A DNA stretch of 64,000 nucleotides from a virus, in IMG/VR virus record IMGVR_UViG_3300050119_000091, positions 1-64,000 of that record; one strand, given 5' to 3'. Each line of letters begins with the position of its first letter. Positions within the stretch are counted from its first letter, which is position 1. Positions 23,649 to 32,948 of the stretch are shown here, one piece after another. The notes beneath the pieces were generated by a model. It saw only the letters and a list, made by a program, of their open reading frames with translations. It was not told the DNA's origin and searched no databases. Position numbers and translations under genes: made by a program.

Positions 23649-24120
23649 TTTCGGACAGAGGCCACCGCGTCCAGGAGATGAACCACCGCCCCGCAGACAG
23701 TTGACGCCCGAAGAAATTCGCGTTCGCGAAACATTTAATCGGGCCGATCACCTGGCTGGCGTAAAGCCGCAACCCGCGCAGTCTTCTACGATGGAGGTAA
23801 AGGTTTTCGACGAAGCGGCAATACGGGCGGCACTATCTCAAGATGGCCTTGATTTCGCGTACCAGATTTTCCCCATTGGAGAAAAACCAGCGGACGCAAC
23901 CGGGCGCTCCGCGAATCGCGAAGCTCGAATCACGGAACTCGAAAATGAGCAACCGAAATTCCGAAAACGCGCCACGGATGCCGAAGCAATCACCGCTGCC
24001 GCCGTGCGCGAAGTTGCGGACCTGAAAAAGGAAATCGAAAACCTCAACGTGGCTAATGCTACACTTCTGAGTGAATTGGAAAAACTGAAGTCCGCACCCC
24101 CAGTGCAGGAGGCCGTTTAA
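23641..24120 (+). CDS. Hypothetical coiled-coil protein
   Basis: 159 residues from a TTG at 23641. Pro-rich start (RPPRPGDEPPPRR), then a C-terminal coiled coil (AAVREVADLKKEIENLNVANATLLSELEKL). Overlaps the previous gene by eight bases. No family recognised. Confidence 0.6.
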   Translation: MANFGQRPPRPGDEPPPRRQLTPEEIRVRETFNRADHLAGVKPQPAQSSTMEVKVFDEAAIRAALSQDGLDFAYQIFPIGEKPADATGRSANREARITELENEQPKFRKRATDAEAITAAAVREVADLKKEIENLNVANATLLSELEKLKSAPPVQEAV

Positions 24121-24121
24121 T

Positions 24122-24592
24122 ATGGCAGGATTTTTGAAGGGTGGCCCTCGGCCTGGTTCGGCTCCGCCAAAAGGCGTACACGGATTCATGTCGCACTCCA
24201 GTTCCAATATGCCGATGCCGCCGCATACGCCGCAACTTCCAATAGCACCGCACGGCGGCGGGGATGGCAAGCAGACCACAATTACTCACCACCCGGACGG
24301 ATCGCACGAAGTCCAGCACGCGGACGGAGAAACATCAAAGCATCCGAACGCTGGACACATGGCGGCGCACATGCACGCGAAACACGCGGGCGGCGAAGTC
24401 GGAAACATGCACTCCGATGGCGGGGCAGTGACTACCCATAACGTCGGGCCTGATGGCGAAGTAAATGGACCTACGGAATACGCAAGCCCCGAAGAGGGCG
24501 CAAATCATCTGGCGATGGCGATGAACGGCAATGACGGTGAAATGCCGATGGCCGAAGAGCCGGATGGCGATGAAGGTGAATCGTACGGTTAA
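24122..24592 (+). CDS. His/Gly-rich hypothetical protein
   Basis: 156 residues with AGGAGG nine bases upstream. Very rich in His, Gly, Met and Pro (GHMAAHMHAKHAGGEVGNMH). It looks disordered and could bind metal. The acidic end is EEPDGDEGESYG. It is of the kind often seen just ahead of phage structural genes; no family recognised. Confidence 0.55.
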   Translation: MAGFLKGGPRPGSAPPKGVHGFMSHSSSNMPMPPHTPQLPIAPHGGGDGKQTTITHHPDGSHEVQHADGETSKHPNAGHMAAHMHAKHAGGEVGNMHSDGGAVTTHNVGPDGEVNGPTEYASPEEGANHLAMAMNGNDGEMPMAEEPDGDEGESYG

Positions 24593-24656
24593 GCAGGATA
24601 CAATTTCAAACGAACCGGGCTTTCCGCAAGGTAGACCGCAACAAGGAGAATAAAAC

Positions 24657-26168
24657 ATGTCGTTGATCTCAACTTTCGCGGGAACCTACTCGGCTCTCGA
24701 TTACGCCTTCGGAACGGCTCAGTCCGTCGCTCCGAGTGGCTTACAGGTAGTCACGGGGAATACCGCCGTTGGCGTCGGGACGATTACGATTGCAACCCCG
24801 ATCACAACCACGCAGGGCGGTACTCCGTTCAGTCCGATTGCGATTGGATCGGTGCTCACCATCGGCAATGCGGCGAACGCCGAAACCGTAACCGTTACCG
24901 GCGTCGGGATTCCGTCGCTGGCTGGGTTTGCGCCCGATACCGGGTCGATCACCGTAACGGCAACATTTGCCAATCTTCACGGACCGCAGGAAAACGTCCT
25001 CTCTGCGACGTACGGCCTTCAGGAGGCCATCAACGTAGCCTCTCAGGCTGGCGGCGGCAGCGTAGCTGTTTACCCGGCATGGTACAAGGCGGGCGGCACG
25101 GCGGCGATGGTTGCGGCGGCCACTGTCCCAACTTCGTTGGTGAATACATCGGCTGGCTATTCCGGCGTCGTGCGTATTGTTGACGCGCAGACCCTCCAGT
25201 CTTATACCTACGGCCCCAGATCGGTTACTGTCGTGGCGGCTCCATCGGCGGCCACTTCTGCCACTGTGGCATCTACCACGGCGGCTGGCACTTGGACCGC
25301 GATCACGATTCACGTTCTGTTTACTTACGTGACGCCCGACGGTGGCGAATCCCTGGCATCGTCGGACTACAGCTTCACTGCCACTGTCAGCGAGGCAATC
25401 GGCGGCACTGGTCCGGCGGCTTCCACTGGCGCGGTTGGATATCGCGTTTACATGGGTGCGAACGCCACGACAACCTGCTACCTGTCTCCCGTAACGGCCG
25501 CGAACGGCACTCCGATTCAGTGCGGCCCTATCGCGGCATTCAAAATCGGCACCAGCTTCTCAGTGGCCACTGCCAATGTAGCGGCGGCACTTATTCCGGT
25601 TCAGTCCAGCGCATTCCCTGCTGGATTCCAGCCCGCCACCGCTGGCTTGCTCGGCGGCAATATCGTCGAGGGTCCGTTTGCTGTCACTGGCGTGGTTACG
25701 GCTGGCACGGCCATCGAAGGCGCGATTTTCCAGCTTCCCGCCGCCTACCTAAATCGCGTTAACAAAGCATTCCGCCTCACGGTACAGGGTATCTTTACCC
25801 CCGTATCGACAGCTACCCTGATCGTTTCAGTCGCTGTCGGATCCGTGTATAACGGAACCGAAACCACGATTTACACGACAACCAGCGCGGCCACAACTGG
25901 CACCACGGCGTCTGACTTCTTGCTTCAGGTGATTCTGCGAACTGCGCTTATCGGGGCCACTGGAACCGTCGAAGCGCACGGATTCACAATCGGCGCATCC
26001 ACCACAGCGACAGCCAATATCGCAGCCGTCAACATCGACAACGCGCAGGCCGCTTCCAGCGCCGTTGATCTGACAGGTCAGGGTTACATCCGGGTACTCA
26101 TCAACTCTGGCACCGCGAACCTGACTCAATCCCAGATCCGAACGGTACTTCTCGAACCGCTGAACTAG
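24657..26168 (+). CDS. Large structural protein, Thr/Ala-rich
   Basis: 503 residues with AAGGAG before the ATG. Beta-rich, Thr/Ala/Val-rich, with a segment resembling a fibronectin-like fold (TAITIHVLFTYVTPDGGESLAS, GYRVYMGAN). It precedes the portal, so a head or decoration protein is likely. TACAAT at 24599-24604 may be its promoter. Confidence 0.6.
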   Translation: MSLISTFAGTYSALDYAFGTAQSVAPSGLQVVTGNTAVGVGTITIATPITTTQGGTPFSPIAIGSVLTIGNAANAETVTVTGVGIPSLAGFAPDTGSITVTATFANLHGPQENVLSATYGLQEAINVASQAGGGSVAVYPAWYKAGGTAAMVAAATVPTSLVNTSAGYSGVVRIVDAQTLQSYTYGPRSVTVVAAPSAATSATVASTTAAGTWTAITIHVLFTYVTPDGGESLASSDYSFTATVSEAIGGTGPAASTGAVGYRVYMGANATTTCYLSPVTAANGTPIQCGPIAAFKIGTSFSVATANVAAALIPVQSSAFPAGFQPATAGLLGGNIVEGPFAVTGVVTAGTAIEGAIFQLPAAYLNRVNKAFRLTVQGIFTPVSTATLIVSVAVGSVYNGTETTIYTTTSAATTGTTASDFLLQVILRTALIGATGTVEAHGFTIGASTTATANIAAVNIDNAQAASSAVDLTGQGYIRVLINSGTANLTQSQIRTVLLEPLN

Positions 26169-26198
26169 TAACGGAGTCTCTCCAGGGACGCATCCATT

Positions 26199-26232
26199 AC
26201 AGGCCGCTTACTCTATCGGGTATGCGGCCTGT
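26199..26232 (+). terminator. Hairpin after the 24657 gene
   Basis: ACAGGCCGC (26199-26207) is a perfect complement of GCGGCCTGT (26224-26232), loop 16. No T-run follows, so it may be a processing or stability hairpin rather than an intrinsic terminator. Confidence 0.45.
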
Positions 26233-26255
26233 AGTGGTTAAAAGAGGGAAATCAG

Positions 26256-26429
26256 ATGGCGAAACAATGGCTGCAATCCGCAATCAAGAGACCCGGAAAA
26301 TTGACCGCCGAAGCGCAAGCCAGCGGGCGATCTAAACTCCAACAGGCCGAAGTCGATTCCCACTCACCGGACCCGTCGAAGCGGTCACGCGGTGCGCTCG
26401 GAATTCGACTCATCAAAAAAACGATATGA
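26256..26429 (+). CDS. 57-residue basic protein
   Basis: Begins with ATG at 26256 with GAGGGA upstream, and its stop overlaps the next start (ATGA). Basic and Ser-rich (KRPGKLTAEAQASGRSKLQQAE), ending IRLIKKTI. No family recognised. Just upstream of the zinc-ribbon and portal genes. Confidence 0.5.
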   Translation: MAKQWLQSAIKRPGKLTAEAQASGRSKLQQAEVDSHSPDPSKRSRGALGIRLIKKTI

Positions 26430-26908
26430 CCCACGAAGCGATGTCGGAAAAAGATCGACATGAGTGGCTGGATTCTCAAATCCGCAAAGGCGGTGCTGTA
26501 TTCTGCCCGTGGTGCTCGGGATTGAATCGTCCCGGCGAAGAATCAAATCCATGCTGCCAGCCGTTCGCGTTTGCGGTTCAGGAGCGCGCCGCTGGATTGA
26601 TGAGTAACTTCGCTAACCAGTACACCGCCGTCGAAGTTGGTATGTCTTCGTCGATCACATGCCCGTGGTGTCACGAAGTAAATCGAGCGCCCGCGCCAGA
26701 ACATCCCGCAGATTGGAAGCGGCCAAATTCATCGCCATTCTGCTGCTCGATTTTCGATCACGCGCTCGCAGCGCACCTGGAAGTAAAGCGCGTTAAGTGG
26801 CTGGTTCGTATGGCCGATAAGATCGCAGAGAATCTGGACAAGGGCATTAGCGTGCCAGTGGCTCAGGCGTGCGGAATGCAGTTGCCCACAACAGGAACCG
26901 TCAATTGA
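26426..26908 (+). CDS. Protein with two CPWC zinc ribbons
   Basis: 160 residues. Two similar modules: FCPWCSGLNRPGEESNPCC near 25-45 and ITCPWCHEVNRAPAPEHP...FCC near 77-107, each with CPWC then a second CC pair, i.e. two zinc-binding repeats. C-terminal helical region follows. Overlaps the portal start. Function unknown; possibly head assembly. Confidence 0.6.
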   Translation: MTHEAMSEKDRHEWLDSQIRKGGAVFCPWCSGLNRPGEESNPCCQPFAFAVQERAAGLMSNFANQYTAVEVGMSSSITCPWCHEVNRAPAPEHPADWKRPNSSPFCCSIFDHALAAHLEVKRVKWLVRMADKIAENLDKGISVPVAQACGMQLPTTGTVN

Positions 26909-29328
26909 GTCCATCGGTCGGCTACCCTACTACCGAATACGAAGAATCTGAACCCGCGCCACCTACGGTAGTTCCTGATTATGGCGACGGCTACAGGAAT
27001 CTACCTGAACAACTAAAGCGAGCGCTCATGGATTGCTTCAAAAAGGCACAATCCTGTGAGAAATTCATACGCCGTCAGGAAGTTCTTCAGGACGCAAAGA
27101 TCCGTTTCTACGACATGGGAATCCAGCATGTCTACCTGAACGGAACTTACGCATGGACGGCTGGCGTTGCGGGCGGATCATACGCCACCGGGCCTAACTC
27201 CAAAAACTACTTCAGCGAATACTTGGACGATTACCCAATCCTGCCGGCGTTCGGCCAGATCATTCGCGCGAAACTATCAGAGCACGATCCGTCCGTAGAT
27301 TTCCAGCCGGATGACCAGAGCGATACGAACGATCTTGAGGCCGCGAAGGCCGCTGAAGGGATGCGGCACGATTACGACCGTAACAACGACGTTAAATTAC
27401 TCCAGCAGCAGATCGTCTACCACTGGGAAATGGGCGGCAGATGCGTCGTATGGACCCGTAGTGAAGACGCGCCGCCCCGGTTCGGAGATGTGGCAGGCAA
27501 CCCGCCGCGACACGTTGTATCGACCGCATACGGCAGCATTGAGGCCAAGGTTCCGATCTTCGCCAACACAACGCGCCAGTGCGGGTATTGCATTCTGTAC
27601 GATGACCCGGATATCCAGGAAGCGAAAGAGCAATACGACTGGATAGCCCACAAGCTCGACGCAGGCCAACAGTGCGCGGATGAAAACGCATACGAGCGCA
27701 TAGCGCGTCTTGGAATCATTCAGAATTCAGCGGGACGCAGTTATGGCTGGAACATCGGCGATGCGGTAACCCATCTGATCGGACGCGGCAATGGGTTCCT
27801 GAGAACGAATCGCTTTCAGGGTTACGATGACGCATTTGAAGAAGCCACGGAGTCAGACGTAAATCCAGACGGAACTGTTCTGACAGTCGGGGAAAAACTG
27901 AAGCAACTGTACCCCGATGGCGCTCACATGGTCGTAGTTGGCCAGGAGTACGCTTGCTCCTACAACAGGTGCATGGACGATTGCATTTCAATCTCCCATC
28001 CCTACATCGGGAAAGGCCAGCAGAGAATGCCGATCCTTTACCCGATGATCGTAGTTCAGGACCGCTTCAATCAGGGAATGAATCTGATTGCGGAATCGCA
28101 GGATCACTTGGTTCCGTCAACGTGGATCGGGTGCGCGGCAACGGAATTCGCGGCGATCACAAAGCAACGCGCAAAGCCCGGAGCATTCCGAAACCTGAAA
28201 GACATGCCCAGTGGCGTCCGAATTCAGGACGTACTGTACCGCGAGCCGGATTACCAGATTCCAGCGAGCGCGATGCAGTTTCTACAGTTTCTTGACGGTG
28301 CCCTCCCTGAGTTTATGTTGGCGTGCCCTCCTGCTATGTGGGGGCAAAGTATGCAAGATAATAAAACGGCCGCTGGCTTGCAACTCGCCGCCGCTCAGGC
28401 AATGGGCATCATGGGCGCATTGTGGGATATGCAGGTTCAACAGTTCACTGAAATATATCGCCAGAACTGCATAGCCATTATTTCGGACGAAAAATACGCG
28501 GATCAGGTTATCACGACAAACGCGCGCGGGTTGCGTGAGGTTGTCGAAAAAGGTTCACTGACAAAAGGCAAGTTCCGATGCTTTGCCGATAAAGATTCCG
28601 GATTCCCTGAATCAACGAACTCAAAAAGGCAATCCATGGAGCGACTGGTTGGGCTGCTGGCTCCGACCCCGCTCGGTACGCAAATCATGGGAGCGCCGGA
28701 TAATGCGGCGGAGTTGGTCCGGCTCAGCGGCGTCAATCTGGTTATCCCGGAAGCGGAAGCGCGAAACAAGCAACTTCGCGAAATCGAAAGTCTCTTGGCG
28801 CAAGAGCCTGTCATCGGTGACCCGATGATTCTGGCGATGTTGCGATCCGGCCAGAAAGTTCCTGACATCATCATGGCTATTCAGCAAGCCAGAAACACGA
28901 TGATGCAGGCGTATCAGGCGGGGTTACAGCAACAGCAAATCCAGCACGCGGGGCAAACTATCGCATCGCAGGCAATGGGAACCGCCGCGCCGCCCGCACC
29001 AGTTCCTCCGCCACCGCCTGACCCATCGACCATTGCGAAATCATCCGTTCCGATTTGGCCCTCAGACTTTCATCTGTACGAAGCCACGAAATGCCAAGAC
29101 TACCTAACGTCCGACCAGTGCAACACGGAACTGATAATCGGCAAGCCGTCACCCGATCCGGCGATGAATGGCGAGATGGTTCCGAATAACGCAGGCGTGT
29201 TGAATGTATTTTTGCACTGGAGCGAGCACGTCGCCGCGATCCCGGCAGCGCCGATGCCTGCGCCGTCTGGTCCGCTGCCAGCCGTGGGCAGTCCGCCCAA
29301 GGTAGCGCCTCAGCCAGCCGGAAGTTAA
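26905..29328 (+). CDS. Portal protein
   Basis: 807 residues from a TTG at 26905, whose codon overlaps the previous stop, with AGGA eight bases upstream. It has the length and pattern of the portal of podo-like phages: KAQSCEKFIRRQEV, DYPILPAFGQIIRAKLSEHDPSVDF, YHWEMGGRCVVWT, TRQCGYCILYDDPD, and a helical Gln/Ala/Met-rich C-terminal crown (about 660-720). It forms the DNA-entry ring at one capsid vertex. Position ahead of scaffold and capsid genes agrees. The Pro-rich tail is variable. Confidence 0.75.
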   Translation: MSPSVGYPTTEYEESEPAPPTVVPDYGDGYRNLPEQLKRALMDCFKKAQSCEKFIRRQEVLQDAKIRFYDMGIQHVYLNGTYAWTAGVAGGSYATGPNSKNYFSEYLDDYPILPAFGQIIRAKLSEHDPSVDFQPDDQSDTNDLEAAKAAEGMRHDYDRNNDVKLLQQQIVYHWEMGGRCVVWTRSEDAPPRFGDVAGNPPRHVVSTAYGSIEAKVPIFANTTRQCGYCILYDDPDIQEAKEQYDWIAHKLDAGQQCADENAYERIARLGIIQNSAGRSYGWNIGDAVTHLIGRGNGFLRTNRFQGYDDAFEEATESDVNPDGTVLTVGEKLKQLYPDGAHMVVVGQEYACSYNRCMDDCISISHPYIGKGQQRMPILYPMIVVQDRFNQGMNLIAESQDHLVPSTWIGCAATEFAAITKQRAKPGAFRNLKDMPSGVRIQDVLYREPDYQIPASAMQFLQFLDGALPEFMLACPPAMWGQSMQDNKTAAGLQLAAAQAMGIMGALWDMQVQQFTEIYRQNCIAIISDEKYADQVITTNARGLREVVEKGSLTKGKFRCFADKDSGFPESTNSKRQSMERLVGLLAPTPLGTQIMGAPDNAAELVRLSGVNLVIPEAEARNKQLREIESLLAQEPVIGDPMILAMLRSGQKVPDIIMAIQQARNTMMQAYQAGLQQQQIQHAGQTIASQAMGTAAPPAPVPPPPPDPSTIAKSSVPIWPSDFHLYEATKCQDYLTSDQCNTELIIGKPSPDPAMNGEMVPNNAGVLNVFLHWSEHVAAIPAAPMPAPSGPLPAVGSPPKVAPQPAGS

Positions 29329-29425
29329 GGCATAATGGATCAGAAGATGTTTAGAATATCGCATCAACAATGCGTGAGGCGTGCGGGGCAATTGAGAAAG
29401 TAAACGGTTGGGACTGAGAACCTAA

Positions 29426-30853
29426 ATGAACATCCTGATGAACGAAGCAGACGGCGGAGAAGGTGGCGGAGGTGGCGGGGCTGCCGTAGCGATGATGGAT
29501 ACCTCGCTGGCCACTGGTGCTGAAGGTGGCGACGGAACGGGCGGCGAAGAAACCGCACTCGCGACTACGGACGGCGACGGGACAACACAGGGCGCGGACG
29601 GCGCGGCGCTCCGCAAAACAGAGCACCCCGGACTGACGGCCCTCAAGACTCACGAGAACGCCGAAGTAAAGAAGTTTGCGAATACCGTCATTCGCGACAG
29701 GGCTTTCCGTAACGAACTGTCCCGCATGTTCCCTGGGGTGAACCCCAAGACGGCAATCGAATCGTTACAGCGCGATATGGTGAGCCTGGCGGGGCGTAAC
29801 TGGAACACCCCGGACCCGAAGGACGCAGCGCGGCGCACCGGAATTCAGCAGGTTCGGGATCGTCTGGCGGAGATCGAAGAAATTGATCTCATGTTCTACG
29901 GCGGCAATCCGCAATTGCTCGACGGCATGACGGCGGACGATGAAGGGAAATCCGCATTCGCCAAACTCGCACCGCACATGATGGCCCGATGGCGGGATCT
30001 GGCCCCGAACGCTTATTCCGCATCACGGGCGCGTGAAATGGTCGCGGATTTAACTCAGGCCCAGTTGAAAAACGACAAGGGCGAAGTGGTCGCGAATGCC
30101 GATGTGCCATTCCGCATTCAGCGTATCGCGCTGGCGCTGAAGGGCGACAAAGACGGCAACGTGTCCCCGCTGGACATGCAGCTTGTCCGCAATGAACTGA
30201 TGTTCGTGCAGGCGTACATGTATCAACTTCAGCAGATGACTTCGCTTGCGCCTGAAGTCTTCACGAAGACGGCAGACCGCGAAGATTCGAAGTTGGCGGA
30301 ACGGGAACGGAAAATAGCGGAACGGGAGGCCCAGAACCGAAACGCAGACTGGAATAACGCTCGCCAGATCATGGCGAATCAGGTCACCACGAAAACCTGG
30401 AACCAACTGACCAAGGGCCATGAAATATCCGCCGACGATCAGGAAGAATGCGTAGCCCTGTTTCAGCGCCGATTTGAAGCGAAGATCAAAGCCAAAGAAC
30501 CTCGCGCCGACGAGAATCGCAAGGGCTATATCGAATCGGATGACCGCGACGGGTACTTGGCCTACGAAAACTACCTGATGACCACTTATGGCGTCCCTGC
30601 GTTAAAAGAACAGGTCACGCGGATGCTGGCTAAGATGGGGCCGTCGAAGCCGGGGGCGAAATCCGCCGCGACCGTCAATGGTCAACCCGCCGTCGTGAAA
30701 CCGCCCGCGCAGGGATTCACGAAACTCGCAGAGAAGCCGCCGCTTCACGTCATCAGTAACGATGGGCGTACGCGGGAAATGGTTCTCGCAAAACAGGCCG
30801 TACTACGCATTCCGTGGAACGGGCATCCGGCGGGCAAGAAAATCTGCTGGTAG
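29426..30853 (+). CDS. Scaffold-like protein
   Basis: 475 residues. A Gly/Asp/Glu-rich disordered start (about 8-60) is followed by charged helices (REDSKLAERERKIAEREAQNRNADW) and a basic end. Just upstream of the decoration and capsid genes, as scaffolding proteins are. The weakly supported 22-codon frame 29335-29403 lies in the gap before it. Assignment by position and composition only. Confidence 0.55.
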   Translation: MNILMNEADGGEGGGGGGAAVAMMDTSLATGAEGGDGTGGEETALATTDGDGTTQGADGAALRKTEHPGLTALKTHENAEVKKFANTVIRDRAFRNELSRMFPGVNPKTAIESLQRDMVSLAGRNWNTPDPKDAARRTGIQQVRDRLAEIEEIDLMFYGGNPQLLDGMTADDEGKSAFAKLAPHMMARWRDLAPNAYSASRAREMVADLTQAQLKNDKGEVVANADVPFRIQRIALALKGDKDGNVSPLDMQLVRNELMFVQAYMYQLQQMTSLAPEVFTKTADREDSKLAERERKIAEREAQNRNADWNNARQIMANQVTTKTWNQLTKGHEISADDQEECVALFQRRFEAKIKAKEPRADENRKGYIESDDRDGYLAYENYLMTTYGVPALKEQVTRMLAKMGPSKPGAKSAATVNGQPAVVKPPAQGFTKLAEKPPLHVISNDGRTREMVLAKQAVLRIPWNGHPAGKKICW

Positions 30854-31022
30854 GATCGGCATCTGACGTGCTATAGATAACATCGTGCTGTTAATCGACT
30901 ACATTCGGCGTCACATGGTATGGTGCAGGAATCCGCACTGCCGCCATCGTCACCACCATCGGCCAGCGGTTAGTTTCGGGTTGGAATTCAGAATCGGCAA
31001 CGAGATATTCTCAGGAGAAAAC

Positions 31023-31376
31023 ATGTCCGCAACACTTCAGGTAGGTCAGTCAGTTTCAGCAGTAGCATCCCATCCGATCATTGGCGACGGAACCCCGAGT
31101 TCAGCGGTTCTGTCAAATGTTTCACTCTCAACGGGCGATGTAAACGTGTTCACGGTGTCGGCAGACCCGAACGTAGAAAACGGATTCATCGTCGTTAGCG
31201 TAAATCCCGGCTCGGCCCAGATCACCGGAACGGCTACGGCGACCGAACTGGACGGCACAACCCATCAGATCCCGTTGACGCCGGATACGATCACGGTAAT
31301 CGTCGCGCCTCCGCCGCCTCCGCCGCCCGCAACGTCGTTCGGCCTGGTGTTCGGCACTCCGACCGCCACGACATAA
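31023..31376 (+). CDS. Ig-like capsid decoration protein candidate
   Basis: 117 residues from the ATG at 31023 with AGGAG five bases upstream. Beta-rich, with VSLSTGDVNVFTVSADPNVENGFIVVSVNPGSAQITGTATA resembling a BIG2-type Ig fold. Ends in a PPPPPPP run. Ig-like domains adorn many phage capsids. Placed directly before the capsid gene. Confidence 0.55.
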   Translation: MSATLQVGQSVSAVASHPIIGDGTPSSAVLSNVSLSTGDVNVFTVSADPNVENGFIVVSVNPGSAQITGTATATELDGTTHQIPLTPDTITVIVAPPPPPPPATSFGLVFGTPTATT

Positions 31377-31404
31377 AGACAACCCATAAAACGAGAGCAG
31401 TAAG

Positions 31405-31449
31405 CATCTGGCGCGGACCAAAGTACACGGTTCGCGCCAGATGTGTTTT
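31405..31449 (+). terminator. Intrinsic terminator after the decoration gene
   Basis: CATCTGGCGCG pairs perfectly with CGCGCCAGATG; inner ACC/GGT extends it to about 15 bp around a nine-base loop (31405-31443). TGTTTTG follows. A new promoter box lies just after it. Confidence 0.65.
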
Positions 31450-31458
31450 GGTGTATGA

Positions 31459-31464
31459 TACAAT
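31459..31464 (+). promoter_or_regulatory. TACAAT box and 200-nt leader before the capsid gene
   Basis: TGATACAAT (extended -10 shape) sits 15 bases after the terminator. The next gene starts at 31665, leaving about 195 nt of leader with a GGTTCC/GGAACC pair near 31506-31545. No other gene is seen in it. Confidence 0.45.
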
Positions 31465-31664
31465 CCCAATCAGATTTAATACGTAGACGGAAACACGCAC
31501 AGGCAGCGGTTCCAGCACGCCCATAATCGGCAAACGGAACCCGTCAACGAGCAGTACAGAGTAAGCGTTAAAAGCCGCAAGCAGGCGCACATGCTGGCCC
31601 AATAGGGCGAAGGTTGCACGCGAATCTGAAGCGAATCAAAAATTCAATTCAGGGAGAGTGCGTC

Positions 31665-32918
31665 ATGCCTGTTGGGAACAACAGTTCGGCCCTAGCGGCC
31701 CAAAAAGAAGTTTTCAATACCGATTTCGTTGTCGAGTTGATGAATCTGGAATCGGTTTTCTACCCGAGAATCAAAGAAGACACAGAGATTAAGCCCGTTT
31801 CGACGCGCCCGTCGCGCATCGCAACTCAGCCGATCACGGGCGGAAAACTCCGCGTGTACGGCGCTGACGGCCAGAAGATGGGCCGTGGATCAGGGCCGCA
31901 GGAAGTCTTCGGGTATATTTCGTGCGCCAGCTACCTCCAGGCGTCCGAATACACCGCCCAGGCTCAGTACGGCACGGACTCCGCCGCGAAGTCGATCAAC
32001 AACTACGTCAGTATGACCCACGAACAGGCGTTTAAGACGCTTGGCGGGTACATGGACGTGTTCGGCAAGATGGACGGCTCCAATACCATCGACACCGTTG
32101 TATCGACAACCACGAACGGAATCCTGGTCAACAACGCGAACCTGTTCCAGTCGAACCAGACCATTGATATCTGGTCCGCGCTCGGCGGCACTTGCCGTGG
32201 CTCCGTCGAAATCGAAACGGAAGATTCGGACACCAACACCCTCTGGACGACGACCGGACTTCCGGCTGGCACAACTACGGGCGACCTGCTTCTGGTTTCC
32301 GGCTCAACCGGTACGGCGAATTCCGGATACTTCGGTATTTTGTATTACGCCGTCAATACGAACGTCGGGAACTACCTCGGTATCCCGCGCGCATCGTACC
32401 CCGGTCGGTACACGGCCCAGGGAATCAACCTCGGCGGACAGTCACTAACGCCCGCTGCGGTCCGAGCAGTACAGGTGAAGTTGATCAATGCGATGGGCGG
32501 CAAGGCTGCGGCCAGTGTTGATTCCGTGGCCTACTGCACGCCTGCGATGCAGCTTGCCTGGGAAAACAACGCTACTCCAGTCCAGACCATCGTGGCGCAA
32601 GGCACGAGTACGGACACGTCCCGCGACATGCTCCCGAAAAACATGCCGACGATGATCGGTGGCAAGCCTATCCTTCCGGGGACGCGCGCCATTCCGGGCC
32701 GAATCGATATTTTCGATTTCAACAACTTGTCCCGCGTCACCAGCAAAGCTGTGGATTATTACAGCGCCGGGGGCAATACGGAATTTCCGGTGGTGGCAGA
32801 TGACGGATCGATCCAAAGCTCGAATCTGTTCTACGTCGTGTTTCAGGAGAATTTGGTAAACCGGAATTCCAGGGAGTGGACGTTTTTGTCGAATATTGCC
32901 GTCCCCAAATACCTTTGA
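31665..32918 (+). CDS. Major capsid protein candidate
   Basis: 417 residues from the ATG at 31665 with AGGGAG upstream. Begins NSSALAAQKEVFNTDFVVELMNLESVFYP; KTLGGYMDVFGKMDGSN and GIPRASYPGRYTAQGINLGG are typical of a P22-like/HK97-fold coat group. Near the end, GRIDIFDFNNLSRV and FQENLVNRNSREWTFLSNIAVPKYL. Position after portal, scaffold-like and decoration genes supports the call. It has its own promoter-like box and long leader, fitting high expression. Confidence 0.75.
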   Translation: MPVGNNSSALAAQKEVFNTDFVVELMNLESVFYPRIKEDTEIKPVSTRPSRIATQPITGGKLRVYGADGQKMGRGSGPQEVFGYISCASYLQASEYTAQAQYGTDSAAKSINNYVSMTHEQAFKTLGGYMDVFGKMDGSNTIDTVVSTTTNGILVNNANLFQSNQTIDIWSALGGTCRGSVEIETEDSDTNTLWTTTGLPAGTTTGDLLLVSGSTGTANSGYFGILYYAVNTNVGNYLGIPRASYPGRYTAQGINLGGQSLTPAAVRAVQVKLINAMGGKAAASVDSVAYCTPAMQLAWENNATPVQTIVAQGTSTDTSRDMLPKNMPTMIGGKPILPGTRAIPGRIDIFDFNNLSRVTSKAVDYYSAGGNTEFPVVADDGSIQSSNLFYVVFQENLVNRNSREWTFLSNIAVPKYL

Positions 32919-32942
32919 AAATTTTGGCATTGCTGATATAAT
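32915..32942 (+). promoter_or_regulatory. Consensus promoter for the HNH gene at 32949
   Basis: TTGAAA (32915-32920), 16 bases, then TATAAT (32937-32942) in an extended -10 context (TGATATAAT). The ATG begins seven bases later, where transcription should start, so the mRNA would be leaderless. Confidence 0.65.
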
Positions 32943-32948
32943 CATGTA

